The translations under genes were made by a program, and so were the position numbers. DNA of 64,000 bases from Beijerinckiaceae bacterium (GTDB taxonomy: Bacteria; Pseudomonadota; Alphaproteobacteria; Rhizobiales; Beijerinckiaceae): assembly GCA_019753285.1 (NCBI GenBank), contig JAIELD010000015.1, positions 1-64,000 on the forward strand. Direction: 5' to 3'. The notes under the pieces were generated by a model, which saw nothing but the letters and a program-made list of their open reading frames with translations, ran no database searches and was not told the origin of the DNA. This document shows, piece after piece, positions 17,262 to 25,443 of the stretch (position 1 is its first letter; each line of letters opens with the position of its first letter).

Positions 17262-18731
17262 ATGAGCCCAGTCACGCATCTGATCGATCACGGCACGCAT
17301 CTCAGGGTAGCGCTCGCCTGCGTCGCAGCTTCGGCACTCTCGCTGTTCCTGCTGCCGGATCCGCTTGTGCTGTTCGCGTTCGCGGCCCTGCCCTTCGGGC
17401 TCGTCGGGGGCTACTATCTCAAGGATTTCCCGTTCCAGCTCTGCCTCGCCTTCGTGATCTTCTCGTTCTTCCGCATTCACGAAGTCTTCCCGGTGCTGAT
17501 CCCGTTCCGTATTCCTCAATTGCTGGCGATCACCACCCTGCTGGCGCTGTGCTGGCATTATTTCGGCACCCGGCTCATCCGGCCCTACTGGTCGATCGAG
17601 CTCATTCTGTTCTTGTGGTTTTTCGCGCTCTGCACCGTCGGCATCGTTTTTGCGACCGATCGCCCGACATCGTTCAAATACTGGAACGAAATCTACGTGA
17701 AAATCGCGGTCATGGTTCTGGCGACGGCCTGGCTTACCCGCGAGCCCAAGCACTTCAACGCGATCTCGAAATACATGACGCTGGCCGGAGTCGCCGTTGC
17801 CGCCGTCACGCTCTACAACAAGGCGAACGGCATCGGGCTCGTCGAGGAGACGCGCGTCACCATCGGCCGGGAGTTCGGCTCCTCGCTCGGCGATCCCAAC
17901 GATTTGTCGCTCGTGCTCCTGTTTCCGATGAGCTTTGCCTGTTCGCTGCTGCTGACGCGCGGCTTGCCGAAATGGCAGCGCCTGCTTGGCCTTGTCAGCA
18001 TGCCGATGATCCTGTCAGCGATCATCGCAACGCAGAGCCGCGGCGGACTTCTAGGCGCAGCGGTCGTGATCGGCGTCTTCGCACGCTACAAGATCCGCTC
18101 GAACGTCGTGCTCGTCACCATAGCCGGCCTTGGCATCGCGATCCTGTTCGCGATGGCGGGGATAGCGGACCGAAAATCGGGCGGCGCGGGCGAGCAAGGC
18201 ATCGATGCGTCGTCGGACGGCCGGCTCTATGCCTGGGGCGCGGCCTTCCGCATGGCGCTTGCTCACCCGCTGACCGGGGTCGGGCTCGACAATTTCGTGC
18301 TCAACTATTGGGACTACAGCAATCTGCGCGACGGGCACAACCACGCCGTCCACTCATCCTGGTTCGGCGTGCTGGCGGAAACCGGCTTCATCGGGCTCGG
18401 CATCTTCGCCACGATGATCGGGCTCGCGCTGCGCAACGCCGTGCTCACCTCCTGGTTGCTCACCAAGAGCCAAGCCCCTGCGCCGGCCAAGGCATTGGGA
18501 CAGGCGCTCGTCGCCGGGCTGACGGCGAGCGCGGTGGCCGGCAGCTTCCTGACGCAGGCCTTCACCTGGCCGTTCTACATCCAGATCGCGCTCATCGTCG
18601 CGCTGTCACGCTATGCCGAAAGCGAGGAGTGGCGGGAGAAGCCGGGCGTCGCCCTTGCCGGTTCAGCGTTTGAACAGGCTTCCGAGAACGCCGCGCACCA
18701 GCGCGCTCCCGATCTGCCTGCCTACAGATGA
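17262..18731 (+). CDS. O-antigen ligase-like membrane protein
   Basis: The 489-residue polytopic protein belongs to the O-antigen ligase/polymerase group, which transfers or polymerises lipid-linked glycans on the periplasmic side. Motifs supporting this are 'FGSSLGDPNDLSLVLLFPMS', 'IATQSRGGLLGAA' and the large loop 'GHNHAVHSSWFGVLAETGFI' that carries the functional His. The GDPND motif is close to putative O-glycosylation ligases of exosortase-type loci, but no exosortase is seen here. The last 23 residues overlap the convergent ATPase gene by 69 bases and look like an extension beyond the conserved protein. The substrate is unknown. Confidence 0.82.
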   Translation: MSPVTHLIDHGTHLRVALACVAASALSLFLLPDPLVLFAFAALPFGLVGGYYLKDFPFQLCLAFVIFSFFRIHEVFPVLIPFRIPQLLAITTLLALCWHYFGTRLIRPYWSIELILFLWFFALCTVGIVFATDRPTSFKYWNEIYVKIAVMVLATAWLTREPKHFNAISKYMTLAGVAVAAVTLYNKANGIGLVEETRVTIGREFGSSLGDPNDLSLVLLFPMSFACSLLLTRGLPKWQRLLGLVSMPMILSAIIATQSRGGLLGAAVVIGVFARYKIRSNVVLVTIAGLGIAILFAMAGIADRKSGGAGEQGIDASSDGRLYAWGAAFRMALAHPLTGVGLDNFVLNYWDYSNLRDGHNHAVHSSWFGVLAETGFIGLGIFATMIGLALRNAVLTSWLLTKSQAPAPAKALGQALVAGLTASAVAGSFLTQAFTWPFYIQIALIVALSRYAESEEWREKPGVALAGSAFEQASENAAHQRAPDLPAYR

Positions 18732-20204
18732 GGCGACGGCGCGACTCGCCGATGTGATGATCTTCTCCGTCATGGTCTGCGGTGCACGGCCGCCGCGCGC
18801 CCCTGCTGGCGCTGGCGAGCCTCCGCCCAAGAGTCCGCCGAGAAGACCGCCGAGCCCGCCGGAATTCGCCTCGACCGGCGCGGCATGGCGCTGTTGCAGA
18901 ACCTCATAGGCGCTTTCCCGGTCGATCGTCGTATCGTATTTGCCGCCGAGACCAGAGCTCGCCATGAAGGCGGCCCGCTCCTGCTGGCTCACCGGCCCGA
19001 CGCGGCCTGATGGCGGCTTGATGAAACTGCGCTGCACCATCTCCGGCACGCCGCCCGGCTCCAGCATCGAGATCAACGCCTCGCCGACGCCGAGCTGCGT
19101 GATCACTTCCGACGTATTGAAGGCCGGGTTCTGGCGGAAGGTGGTCGCAGCCGCCTGCACGGCCTTCTGGTCACGCGGGGTGAAGGCGCGAAGGGCGTGC
19201 TGGACCCGGTTGCCAAGCTGGCCGAGCACATTATCCGGCACGTCCAGCGGGTTCTGCGTCACGAAATAGATGCCGACACCCTTCGAGCGGATCAGGCGAA
19301 CCACCTGCTGCACCGCATCGAGCAGCGATTTCGGCGCGTCATTGAAGAGAAGATGCGCCTCGTCGAAGAAGAAGACGAGCTTCGGTTTTTCCGGATCGCC
19401 GACCTCCGGCAGGACCTGAAACAATTCCGACAGCATCCAGAGCAGGAAGGTGGCGTAGAGTTTCGGCGACGACATCAGCTTGTCGGCGGCAAGAATGTTG
19501 ATGATGCCGCGCCCATCGGGCGCCGTGCGCAGGAAATCGTTGATGTCGAGCGCAGGCTCGCCGAAGAACTTGTTCGCGCCCTGATTTTCAAGAACCAGAA
19601 GCTGGCGCTGGATCGCGCCGATGCTGGCGGAGCTGATGTTGCCGAAGGTCGACTGCACCTCCTGCTGAAGCTCCTTGTTCGAGCCGAACTCGGCGAGGAG
19701 AGCGCGCAGATCCTTGAGATCAAGCAGCAGAAGCTGGTGCTGATCGGCATAGTTGAACAGGATGTTGAGCACGCCCTCCTGCGTCTCGTTGAGTTCGAGC
19801 AGCCGGGCGAGCAGCAATGGCCCCATTTCCGAGATCGTCGTGCGGATCGGATGGCCCTGCTGGCCAAACACGTCCCAGAACACGACAGGGAACTGCTTCG
19901 CCACATAGGGCACGCCGAGTTCGGCCGAGCGCTTGACGAACACGTCCTTGCCCTCGCCCATGCAGCCGATACCGGACAGGTCGCCCTTGATGTCGGCCGC
20001 AAAGACCGAGACGCCTTCGTTCGATAACCCCTCCGCGAGCGTCTGCAGCGTCACGGTCTTGCCGGTGCCGGTTGCGCCGGTCACGAGGCCATGGCGATTG
20101 GCGAGCTTCAGCACGAGATATTCGTATTTCTGGGACTTCCCGAGAAGTACGCAGCCATCCCGTTCCGCCGCCTCGACGGGCGCCGCCGTGTTTGCCTTCG
20201 CCAT
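18663..20204 (-). CDS. HerA-like ATPase, DUF853 family
   Basis: This 513-residue cytoplasmic P-loop ATPase is of the DUF853/YjgR group, related to HerA-type DNA translocases; its cellular task is not established. The Walker A is 'GLVTGATGTGKTVTLQTLAE' and the Walker B region is 'KLVFFFDEAHLLFND'. The family features 'VFAADIKGDLSGIG' and 'GVGIYFVTQNPLDVPDNVL' are present. The C-terminus is Gly-rich and then basic. The 3' end overlaps the convergent O-antigen ligase-like gene by 69 bases. It is transcribed away from the DUF2267-like gene. Confidence 0.9.
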   Translation of the reverse strand: MAKANTAAPVEAAERDGCVLLGKSQKYEYLVLKLANRHGLVTGATGTGKTVTLQTLAEGLSNEGVSVFAADIKGDLSGIGCMGEGKDVFVKRSAELGVPYVAKQFPVVFWDVFGQQGHPIRTTISEMGPLLLARLLELNETQEGVLNILFNYADQHQLLLLDLKDLRALLAEFGSNKELQQEVQSTFGNISSASIGAIQRQLLVLENQGANKFFGEPALDINDFLRTAPDGRGIINILAADKLMSSPKLYATFLLWMLSELFQVLPEVGDPEKPKLVFFFDEAHLLFNDAPKSLLDAVQQVVRLIRSKGVGIYFVTQNPLDVPDNVLGQLGNRVQHALRAFTPRDQKAVQAAATTFRQNPAFNTSEVITQLGVGEALISMLEPGGVPEMVQRSFIKPPSGRVGPVSQQERAAFMASSGLGGKYDTTIDRESAYEVLQQRHAAPVEANSGGLGGLLGGLLGGGSPAPAGARGGRAPQTMTEKIITSASRAVASSVGRQIGSALVRGVLGSLFKR

Positions 20205-20398
20205 GATCGCTGTCTAACCCTCACTCGTGCCGATGTCCCCAACGCTTATAGCAGGCGGCTTGCAAAGGTCACGCGGCGAGCACCCGTTTTCCGTCCGATA
20301 TTGCGCAACTTGGGGCGGTCCGAAACGTCTTAATGGATTGCAAGACCGAGCGATCCCGCTTAGATGCTTCGACGCGCCACGCGATGGGAGAGAAGCAG

Positions 20399-20776
20399 AT
20401 GGAAGAGCTGGTTCAACGGGTTTCGGACAGCGCTGGAATCGACGCCGCTACGGCCGAAAAGGCGATCGGCATGATCCTCGGATTCCTGCGCAAGGAAGGC
20501 CCGAGCGAAGAAGTCGGCCAGCTCATGCAGGCCATCCCCGGCTCTGAGGACGTCGCGGCTCCGAGCGGCGGCGGCGGCATCATGGGCATGGTCGGCGGGC
20601 TGATGGGCGGCGGCGGCGTCATGGGCCTCGGCGCGCAGCTGATGGGCGTCGGCGTCTCGATGGACCAGATCGGCAAGATCAGCAAGGAGCTCTTTGCCTA
20701 TGGCCGCGAGAAGGCCGGCGAAGACGTGATGGGCGGCATCGTCGGCAACATTCCCGGCCTCAGCCAGTTCGTCTGA
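20399..20776 (+). CDS. DUF2267/DUF2780-like small protein
   Basis: This protein of about 125 residues begins at the ATG at 20399, which has GGGAGAGAAG just upstream; the track start at 20333 lacks a site. The N-terminal helices ('MEELVQRVSDSAGIDAATAE') are followed by a Gly/Met-rich segment ('GGGIMGMVGGLMGGGGVMGL') and 'GVSMDQIGKISKELFAYGRE'. This resembles small DUF2267/DUF2780 proteins of unknown role. The Gly/Met-rich part may contact membranes. It lies 50 bases upstream of the folate operon and could be its first gene. Confidence 0.65.
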   Translation: MEELVQRVSDSAGIDAATAEKAIGMILGFLRKEGPSEEVGQLMQAIPGSEDVAAPSGGGGIMGMVGGLMGGGGVMGLGAQLMGVGVSMDQIGKISKELFAYGREKAGEDVMGGIVGNIPGLSQFV

Positions 20777-20826
20777 TCGATCCGGCGTTTCCACCAAGTC
20801 CCGGGAGCGCCTTCAATCCCGCCGCG

Positions 20827-21648
20827 ATGATGATCATGCGTTTCAAGAACGGTTCGCTCGATCTCGCGCGGCCGCGGCTGATGGCCGTGCTCAATGTCAC
20901 GCCCGATTCCTTCTCCGATGGCGGGCGCTACGCTTCCGTCGACGCTGCCGTGGAGGAAGCCCGTGTCTTTGCCCGGGAGGGCGCCGACATCATCGACATC
21001 GGCGCGGAATCGACGAGGCCTGGGCACACGCCGCTCAGCGTCGATGAAGAACTTGGTCGGCTCCTTCCCGTGCTCGATCGGGTGGTTGCCGATGGCCTGC
21101 TCCCAGTCTCGGTCGACACATACAAGGCGCGGACCGCGGCAGCGGCGCTCGAACGCGGCGCGGTAATCATCAACGACATCTGGGGCCTCAGATTTGATCC
21201 GGATATGGCTCGCGTCGTCGCGGAGCACGAGGCGGGTCTCGTCATCATGCACAACCGCGAGACGCGTGACGAGCAAATCGACATCGTCGCAGACATGGAA
21301 GCCTTCTTCGGCCGGGCGCTGGAGCGGGCGGCGGCGGCCGGGGTCAGCTCCGATCACATGTGTCTCGATCCCGGCATCGGTTTCGGCAAGACGGTGCGCC
21401 AGAATCTCCTCGCGCTGAAGGCGACCGCCATGCTCGTGACGCGATTCGGCCTGCCCGTACTCGTGGGTGCATCGCGAAAATCCTTCATCAATGCGATCCA
21501 TGAAAGCCATGTCTCGCAAAGGCTCGGCGGAACGCTTGCGGCGCACCTCTTTGCCGTGCGAGAGGGGGCGAGGCTGCTGCGCGTGCATGACGTGGCGAGC
21601 CATGTTCAGGCGCTTGGCGTCGAGGACGCGATCAAAAGGGCCAATTGA
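20827..21648 (+). CDS. folP: Dihydropteroate synthase
   Basis: FolP joins 6-hydroxymethyl-dihydropterin diphosphate with p-aminobenzoate to give dihydropteroate, and is the sulfonamide target. The 273-residue TIM-barrel protein has 'LMAVLNVTPDSFSDGGRYAS' (diphosphate loop), 'GADIIDIGAESTRPGHTPLS', 'CLDPGIGFGKTVRQNLLAL' and 'VLVGASRKSFINAIH', all canonical. Two further in-frame ATGs follow within nine bases, so the start is uncertain by one to three residues. Its stop is immediately followed by the TTG start of folB. Confidence 0.96.
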   Translation: MMIMRFKNGSLDLARPRLMAVLNVTPDSFSDGGRYASVDAAVEEARVFAREGADIIDIGAESTRPGHTPLSVDEELGRLLPVLDRVVADGLLPVSVDTYKARTAAAALERGAVIINDIWGLRFDPDMARVVAEHEAGLVIMHNRETRDEQIDIVADMEAFFGRALERAAAAGVSSDHMCLDPGIGFGKTVRQNLLALKATAMLVTRFGLPVLVGASRKSFINAIHESHVSQRLGGTLAAHLFAVREGARLLRVHDVASHVQALGVEDAIKRAN

Positions 21649-22029
21649 TTGAGCACCAGCCACCTTGATAGGATTTTCGTCCGGGGCCTTGCCCTGCACG
21701 CCCGCCACGGCGTCAACAAGGAAGAGCAGGTGCTGGGCCAGCGCTTCATCCTGCATCTCGGCGTCTGGCTCGATTTCGCGGCAGCCGGCAAGAGCGACAG
21801 GCTCGGCGATACGATCTCCTATGCCGATATCATCAGGGTCACCGAGACAGCCTTCACCAGCGAGTGGTTCTACCTGCTTGAAAAGGGAGCCGAGACGATC
21901 GCGCAGGCGCTGTTCGAGGCTTTCGACCGCGTGATGACCGTCGAGATCACGATCGAAAAGCCAGGCGCGCCGATCGCCTCCATGTTCGACACGGTCGGCG
22001 TCGCGATCACACGCCACCGCGCCGCATGA
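21649..22029 (+). CDS. folB: Dihydroneopterin aldolase
   Basis: FolB cleaves 7,8-dihydroneopterin to 6-hydroxymethyl-dihydropterin and glycolaldehyde in folate synthesis. The 126-residue product has the family opening 'HLDRIFVRGLALHARHGVNK' with the substrate-binding Glu in 'KEEQVLGQRF'. It also has the catalytic-Lys region 'YLLEKGAETIAQALFE' and the closing strand 'VTVEITIEKPGAPI' type sequence. It begins with TTG directly after the folP stop and its own stop overlaps the folK start as ATGA, showing tight coupling. Confidence 0.93.
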   Translation: MSTSHLDRIFVRGLALHARHGVNKEEQVLGQRFILHLGVWLDFAAAGKSDRLGDTISYADIIRVTETAFTSEWFYLLEKGAETIAQALFEAFDRVMTVEITIEKPGAPIASMFDTVGVAITRHRAA

Positions 22030-22547
22030 CGCCCGACGCGACGCGCGCCTATCTCGGGCTCGGCTCGAATATCGGCGACCGTCTTTCCCATTTGAAGACC
22101 GGCATCGACGCGATCGGCGCACTGCCCGGCACCTCGATCAAAGCCGTCTCGCCCGTCTACGAAACAGCCCCGTGGGGTGTCACGGACCAGCCCCGCTTCC
22201 TCAATCTCTGCCTCGCCCTGGAGACGCGCCTCGGCGCGCGCACCCTGCTCGACGCGATCCTCGCGATAGAGCGCGCAAACGGGCGCAGCCGCGATCTGCG
22301 CTGGGGTCCGCGCACGCTCGACATCGACATTCTCGTCTTCGGCGACGAAGAGATCAACGAGGAGGGCCTCACGGTTCCCCATCCGCATCTCATGGACCGC
22401 ATGTTCGTCCTGACGCCGCTATGCGACATCGCGCCCGATCTCGTGGTCAGGGGACACAGAATTGCCGACGCTCTCGCTGAACTTGCATTATCCTCGGCGC
22501 AGGACGGGCTGACGAACCACGGTCGGCTCGACGCCAGGGAGGCATGA
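22026..22547 (+). CDS. folK: HPPK, 6-hydroxymethyl-dihydropterin pyrophosphokinase
   Basis: FolK transfers diphosphate from ATP to 6-hydroxymethyl-dihydropterin, providing the FolP substrate. The 173-residue protein shows '[20 protein letters not shown]', '[17 protein letters not shown]' and the HPPK signature '[20 protein letters not shown]' with both Mg-binding Asp residues. '[19 protein letters not shown]' closes the domain. The start overlaps folB and the stop overlaps queC as ATGA, so folP-folB-folK-queC read as one operon. Confidence 0.96.
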   Translation: MTPDATRAYLGLGSNIGDRLSHLKTGIDAIGALPGTSIKAVSPVYETAPWGVTDQPRFLNLCLALETRLGARTLLDAILAIERANGRSRDLRWGPRTLDIDILVFGDEEINEEGLTVPHPHLMDRMFVLTPLCDIAPDLVVRGHRIADALAELALSSAQDGLTNHGRLDAREA

Positions 22548-23263
22548 TGACCAATCTCTCGGACGACCGGGCTCTCGTGCTCTTTTCCGCCGGGCAGGAT
22601 TCGACGACATGTCTTGCCTGGGCGCTCGAGCGCTTTTCAGTCGTCGAGACGATCGGCTACGATTATGGACAGCGCCATGTGATCGAACTCGCGCAGCGGC
22701 CGGCGATCCGTGAGGCGCTGGCCCGCCGGTTCCCGCAATGGTCGACCCGGCTGCAGATGGACCACACGCTCGGCCTCAGCGCGCTCAGCGCGATTTCCGA
22801 GACGGCCCTGACGCGGCAGATGGAGCTGACCTTCGACGAGGACCGCATTCCCAACACCTTCGTGCCGGGCCGCAACATCATCTTCCTGACGCTGGCGGCG
22901 GCGGTCGCCTACCGGCGCGGCATCAAGCACATCGTCGCCGGCATGTGCGAGACGGATTATTCCGGCTATCCCGACTGCCGCGACGACACGATCAAGGCGA
23001 TGCAGGTCGCGCTCAATCTGGGCATGGACCGCCGTTTCGTGCTGCATACGCCGCTGATGTTCATCGACAAGGCCGGCACCTGGGAGATGGCAGAAGCGCT
23101 CGGCGGATCGGCGCTCGTGGAGATCGTGCGGACCGAGACCCATTCATGCTATCTTGGCGTGCGCGAAACGCTGCATGAGTGGGGGCATGGCTGCGGCACG
23201 TGCCCGGCCTGCGAGTTGAGGTCCGCTGGCTGGACACGCTACCGAAGCAGACAAAAAGCGTAG
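22544..23263 (+). CDS. queC: 7-cyano-7-deazaguanine synthase
   Basis: QueC converts 7-carboxy-7-deazaguanine to preQ0 with ATP and ammonia, on the route to tRNA queuosine. The 239-residue protein has the PP-loop '[20 protein letters not shown]', '[12 protein letters not shown]' and '[20 protein letters not shown]'. The zinc-binding region is '[20 protein letters not shown]' followed by 'PAC', so all four Cys are present. It is coupled to folK. Both pathways draw on GTP-derived pterin intermediates, which may explain the linkage. No other que genes are visible here. Confidence 0.96.
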   Translation: MMTNLSDDRALVLFSAGQDSTTCLAWALERFSVVETIGYDYGQRHVIELAQRPAIREALARRFPQWSTRLQMDHTLGLSALSAISETALTRQMELTFDEDRIPNTFVPGRNIIFLTLAAAVAYRRGIKHIVAGMCETDYSGYPDCRDDTIKAMQVALNLGMDRRFVLHTPLMFIDKAGTWEMAEALGGSALVEIVRTETHSCYLGVRETLHEWGHGCGTCPACELRSAGWTRYRSRQKA

Positions 23264-23276
23264 CGCTCAGTCTGCT
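23246..23276. other. Inverted repeat spanning two convergent stops
   Basis: AGCAGAC and GTCTGCT form a seven-base-pair dyad with an inner AGCG/CGCT dyad. It covers the queC stop and the stop of the convergent DUF900 hydrolase gene. It may act as a bidirectional transcription barrier. There is no T-run, so the call is weak. Confidence 0.3.
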
Positions 23277-24277
23277 GTGTCGATGGCCCGCCGCACGGCC
23301 CCGCGCACCTCTGTGTTCGAGAGGAAGCGGTCATGCTTGATCAGGCCCCAGTCGAGGCCCGAGGCATCGACGACCTTGACGCCGAGCTGCCTGATCTGGC
23401 TGCTGTCCGCCGCCCCTAACCGCGTGACGCCGCCTGCCATGCGCTTCGAGATGTCAAGGGCGCGATCATCGGTCGAGGTGATGACGGTGATCTTGTTGGC
23501 GTAGTAGCCGATCTTGCCGACCGTCGTCGTGAAGACGTCGACGTCGATATCCGGCGAGGCGAGCACGATAGCGCCGAACTTCCCGACATATTGATCGCCG
23601 GTGCGTGCCTTGAACTGGCGCAGTGTCTCGATGGTCAGCAACGTGCCCATCGAATGGGCGACGATGTGGATCCTGCCGATGGTGTTTTCCTTCGCCAGCG
23701 TCTCCAGCATCTCGTCGAAACCGTCGCGCGACCAGAGAGCACTTTCGCGATCATAGCCGTAGTCGAGCAATCCCGCTTTCGACGGCCAGCTGAACAGAGC
23801 GGTTACGCCGTTGAAGCGCACGCCGTGCGACAGGTTCGCTGCACCTAACACCGCCGATTCGAAGGTTTCATTGAAGCCATGGACGTAGATGAGCAGGTCC
23901 CTGCCCTGCGCATGCTCGGCGAGCGCGCGCGCCGCATCCTGCGCCGGCACCGGCTCCACGGCCTGAATCTCCCAGTCACCCGTGACGCTCGATGCGACCG
24001 AGCCAACGATGGTGCGGCTCGGCGGATCGAGCGTCACGCGCACCAGGCTCGTCGTGTCGCTGCGCTGCCCACCGAACCAGGGGCTCTTGCCGCCAGCCAC
24101 CGCGCGCCGCGTCGTCGCCGCGAACAGCACTGGCTCGCTTTCAAGGCTCGATCGGGCAGGCGACTTCTTGATGGTTTCGAACGTTGCCAGATCGCTGCCG
24201 AGGCCGGGAGAGCAGGCCGCGAGAGCTGCGGCTGGCAGCGTGCAGGCCAGCGCGCGCAGAAACGCGCGGCGGCGCAT
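23267..24277 (-). CDS. DUF900 alpha/beta hydrolase, predicted lipoprotein
   Basis: From the ATG at 24277 this protein of about 336 residues has a signal sequence 'MRRRAFLRALACTLPAAALAAC', which combines twin Arg with a lipobox ending in Cys. It is probably exported and lipid-anchored. The hydrolase core has 'RDLLIYVHGFNETFESAVL' and the nucleophile elbow 'RIHIVAHSMGTLLTIETL', with later 'LASPDIDVDVF' carrying the probable acid. DUF900 enzymes are esterase-like with unknown substrates. The track start at 24370 adds 31 residues that do not resemble a signal peptide. The gene converges on queC. Confidence 0.84.
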   Translation of the reverse strand: MRRRAFLRALACTLPAAALAACSPGLGSDLATFETIKKSPARSSLESEPVLFAATTRRAVAGGKSPWFGGQRSDTTSLVRVTLDPPSRTIVGSVASSVTGDWEIQAVEPVPAQDAARALAEHAQGRDLLIYVHGFNETFESAVLGAANLSHGVRFNGVTALFSWPSKAGLLDYGYDRESALWSRDGFDEMLETLAKENTIGRIHIVAHSMGTLLTIETLRQFKARTGDQYVGKFGAIVLASPDIDVDVFTTTVGKIGYYANKITVITSTDDRALDISKRMAGGVTRLGAADSSQIRQLGVKVVDASGLDWGLIKHDRFLSNTEVRGAVRRAIDTAD

Positions 24278-24481
24278 GTCGACGGCATGTGCGCCAGGAT
24301 CGGCGCAAGGCAAGACGGAAGACGAGGCGGAAGACAAGGCGGGTCTGTCGGCGGCGTGCATCAAAAGCATTCAATCATTGGACGAGGAGCGCCGCAGGAC
24401 GGTGCGGACGGCCGGCGACCACAGTCGATCCGGCCTCGCCATCCCTCTCCCCGCCAAACATGGCAACGGTGAGGCCGCACG

Positions 24482-24508
24482 AAAAAGGCCCCGGAAGCCG
24501 GGGCCTTT
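24482..24508 (-). terminator. Intrinsic terminator after the BI-1 gene
   Basis: Read on the - strand, AAAGGCCCCGG, loop CTT and CCGGGGCCTTT form an 11-base-pair stem that continues into TTTTT. It begins about 25 bases after the stop of the Bax-inhibitor gene and should stop its transcript before the DUF900 gene. Confidence 0.88.
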
Positions 24509-24533
24509 CCTTAACGAAGTATGGTGCTGTCGC

Positions 24534-25304
24534 TTATTCGCGGTTGCCCATGATGCTCATGAGGAACTGGAACATGCCGATGAAGTCCATGTAGAGCTGC
24601 AGCGCGCCAAGGATCGACTTCTTCTCGGCGACCGCATAGCCATCGCCCTCGTAGTACATCTCCTTGATGTTCTGCGTGTCATAGGCGGTCAGGCCTGCGA
24701 ACAGCAGCACGCCGATGATCGAGATCGCCCATTGCAGGCCGGAGCTTGCAAGGAAGATGTTGACCAGGCTCGCGATGATGAGGCCGAACATGCCCATCAT
24801 CAGGAACGAGCCCATGCCAGAGAGGTCACGCTTCGTCGTGTAGCCGTAGAGGCTCAGCGCGCCGAACGAGGCGGCGGTGATGAAGAACACGCGTGCGATC
24901 GACTCATGCGCATAGACGAGGCCGATGATGCTGAGCGACGCGCCCATGAGCGCTGCGTAAACGTAGAATGTTACGCGAGCCGCTGACACGCTCATCGACG
25001 AGACCTTGAAGCTGAGGAAGAACACCACAGCCAGCGGCGCGAAGATCAGCACGTATTTGAACGGGCTGAGATAGAGGAAGCGGCCGAACTCGGTGAGCTG
25101 GGCGCCAGAGCGAATGGTGACGCCCGGAGAGACGACCGATGCAAGGTAGAGCCCGAGCGCGACAAGACCGGTGATGCCGAGACCGACCACCATGTTGTTG
25201 TAGACGCCGAGCATGTATGAGCGCAGGCCCTGGTCGACTTGCGCTCCTGTGGCGACGCCAGCGCCGAAACGCTGACCGTAGGCGTTGCGATCGAAATTGG
25301 TCAT
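24534..25304 (-). CDS. Bax inhibitor-1/YccA family membrane protein
   Basis: The 256-residue protein has about seven membrane segments after a short polar N-terminus ('MTNFDRNAYGQRFGAGVATG'). The BI-1 features are 'GLRSYMLGVYNNMVVGLGIT', 'VFFITAASFGALSLYGYTTK' and the C-terminal acidic 'LTAYDTQNIKEMYYEGDGYA' with the Asp of the proposed pH sensor. Bacterial members are small-solute or calcium leak channels or protease partners in other species; the role here is unknown. It is a single-gene unit with its own terminator. About 140 bases upstream separate it from ybbP. Confidence 0.93.
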   Translation of the reverse strand: MTNFDRNAYGQRFGAGVATGAQVDQGLRSYMLGVYNNMVVGLGITGLVALGLYLASVVSPGVTIRSGAQLTEFGRFLYLSPFKYVLIFAPLAVVFFLSFKVSSMSVSAARVTFYVYAALMGASLSIIGLVYAHESIARVFFITAASFGALSLYGYTTKRDLSGMGSFLMMGMFGLIIASLVNIFLASSGLQWAISIIGVLLFAGLTAYDTQNIKEMYYEGDGYAVAEKKSILGALQLYMDFIGMFQFLMSIMGNRE

Positions 25305-25443
25305 TGAACCCTCTTCAAAGAGTTAGGTGTGATGCCCTCTTGGAGGCGCACCGCGTGAAACAGAAAACTCCGCTCCACATGCGCACAATATGGAGCCTCA
25401 CAGATGTTTTCACAAGAGCCATGTATAAATTTGCATTCTAAGC

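Noticed and set aside
17222-18673. 483-residue + strand ORF overlapping the O-antigen ligase-like gene
   Set aside because: No membrane segments or motifs; the in-frame neighbour has clear ligase features.
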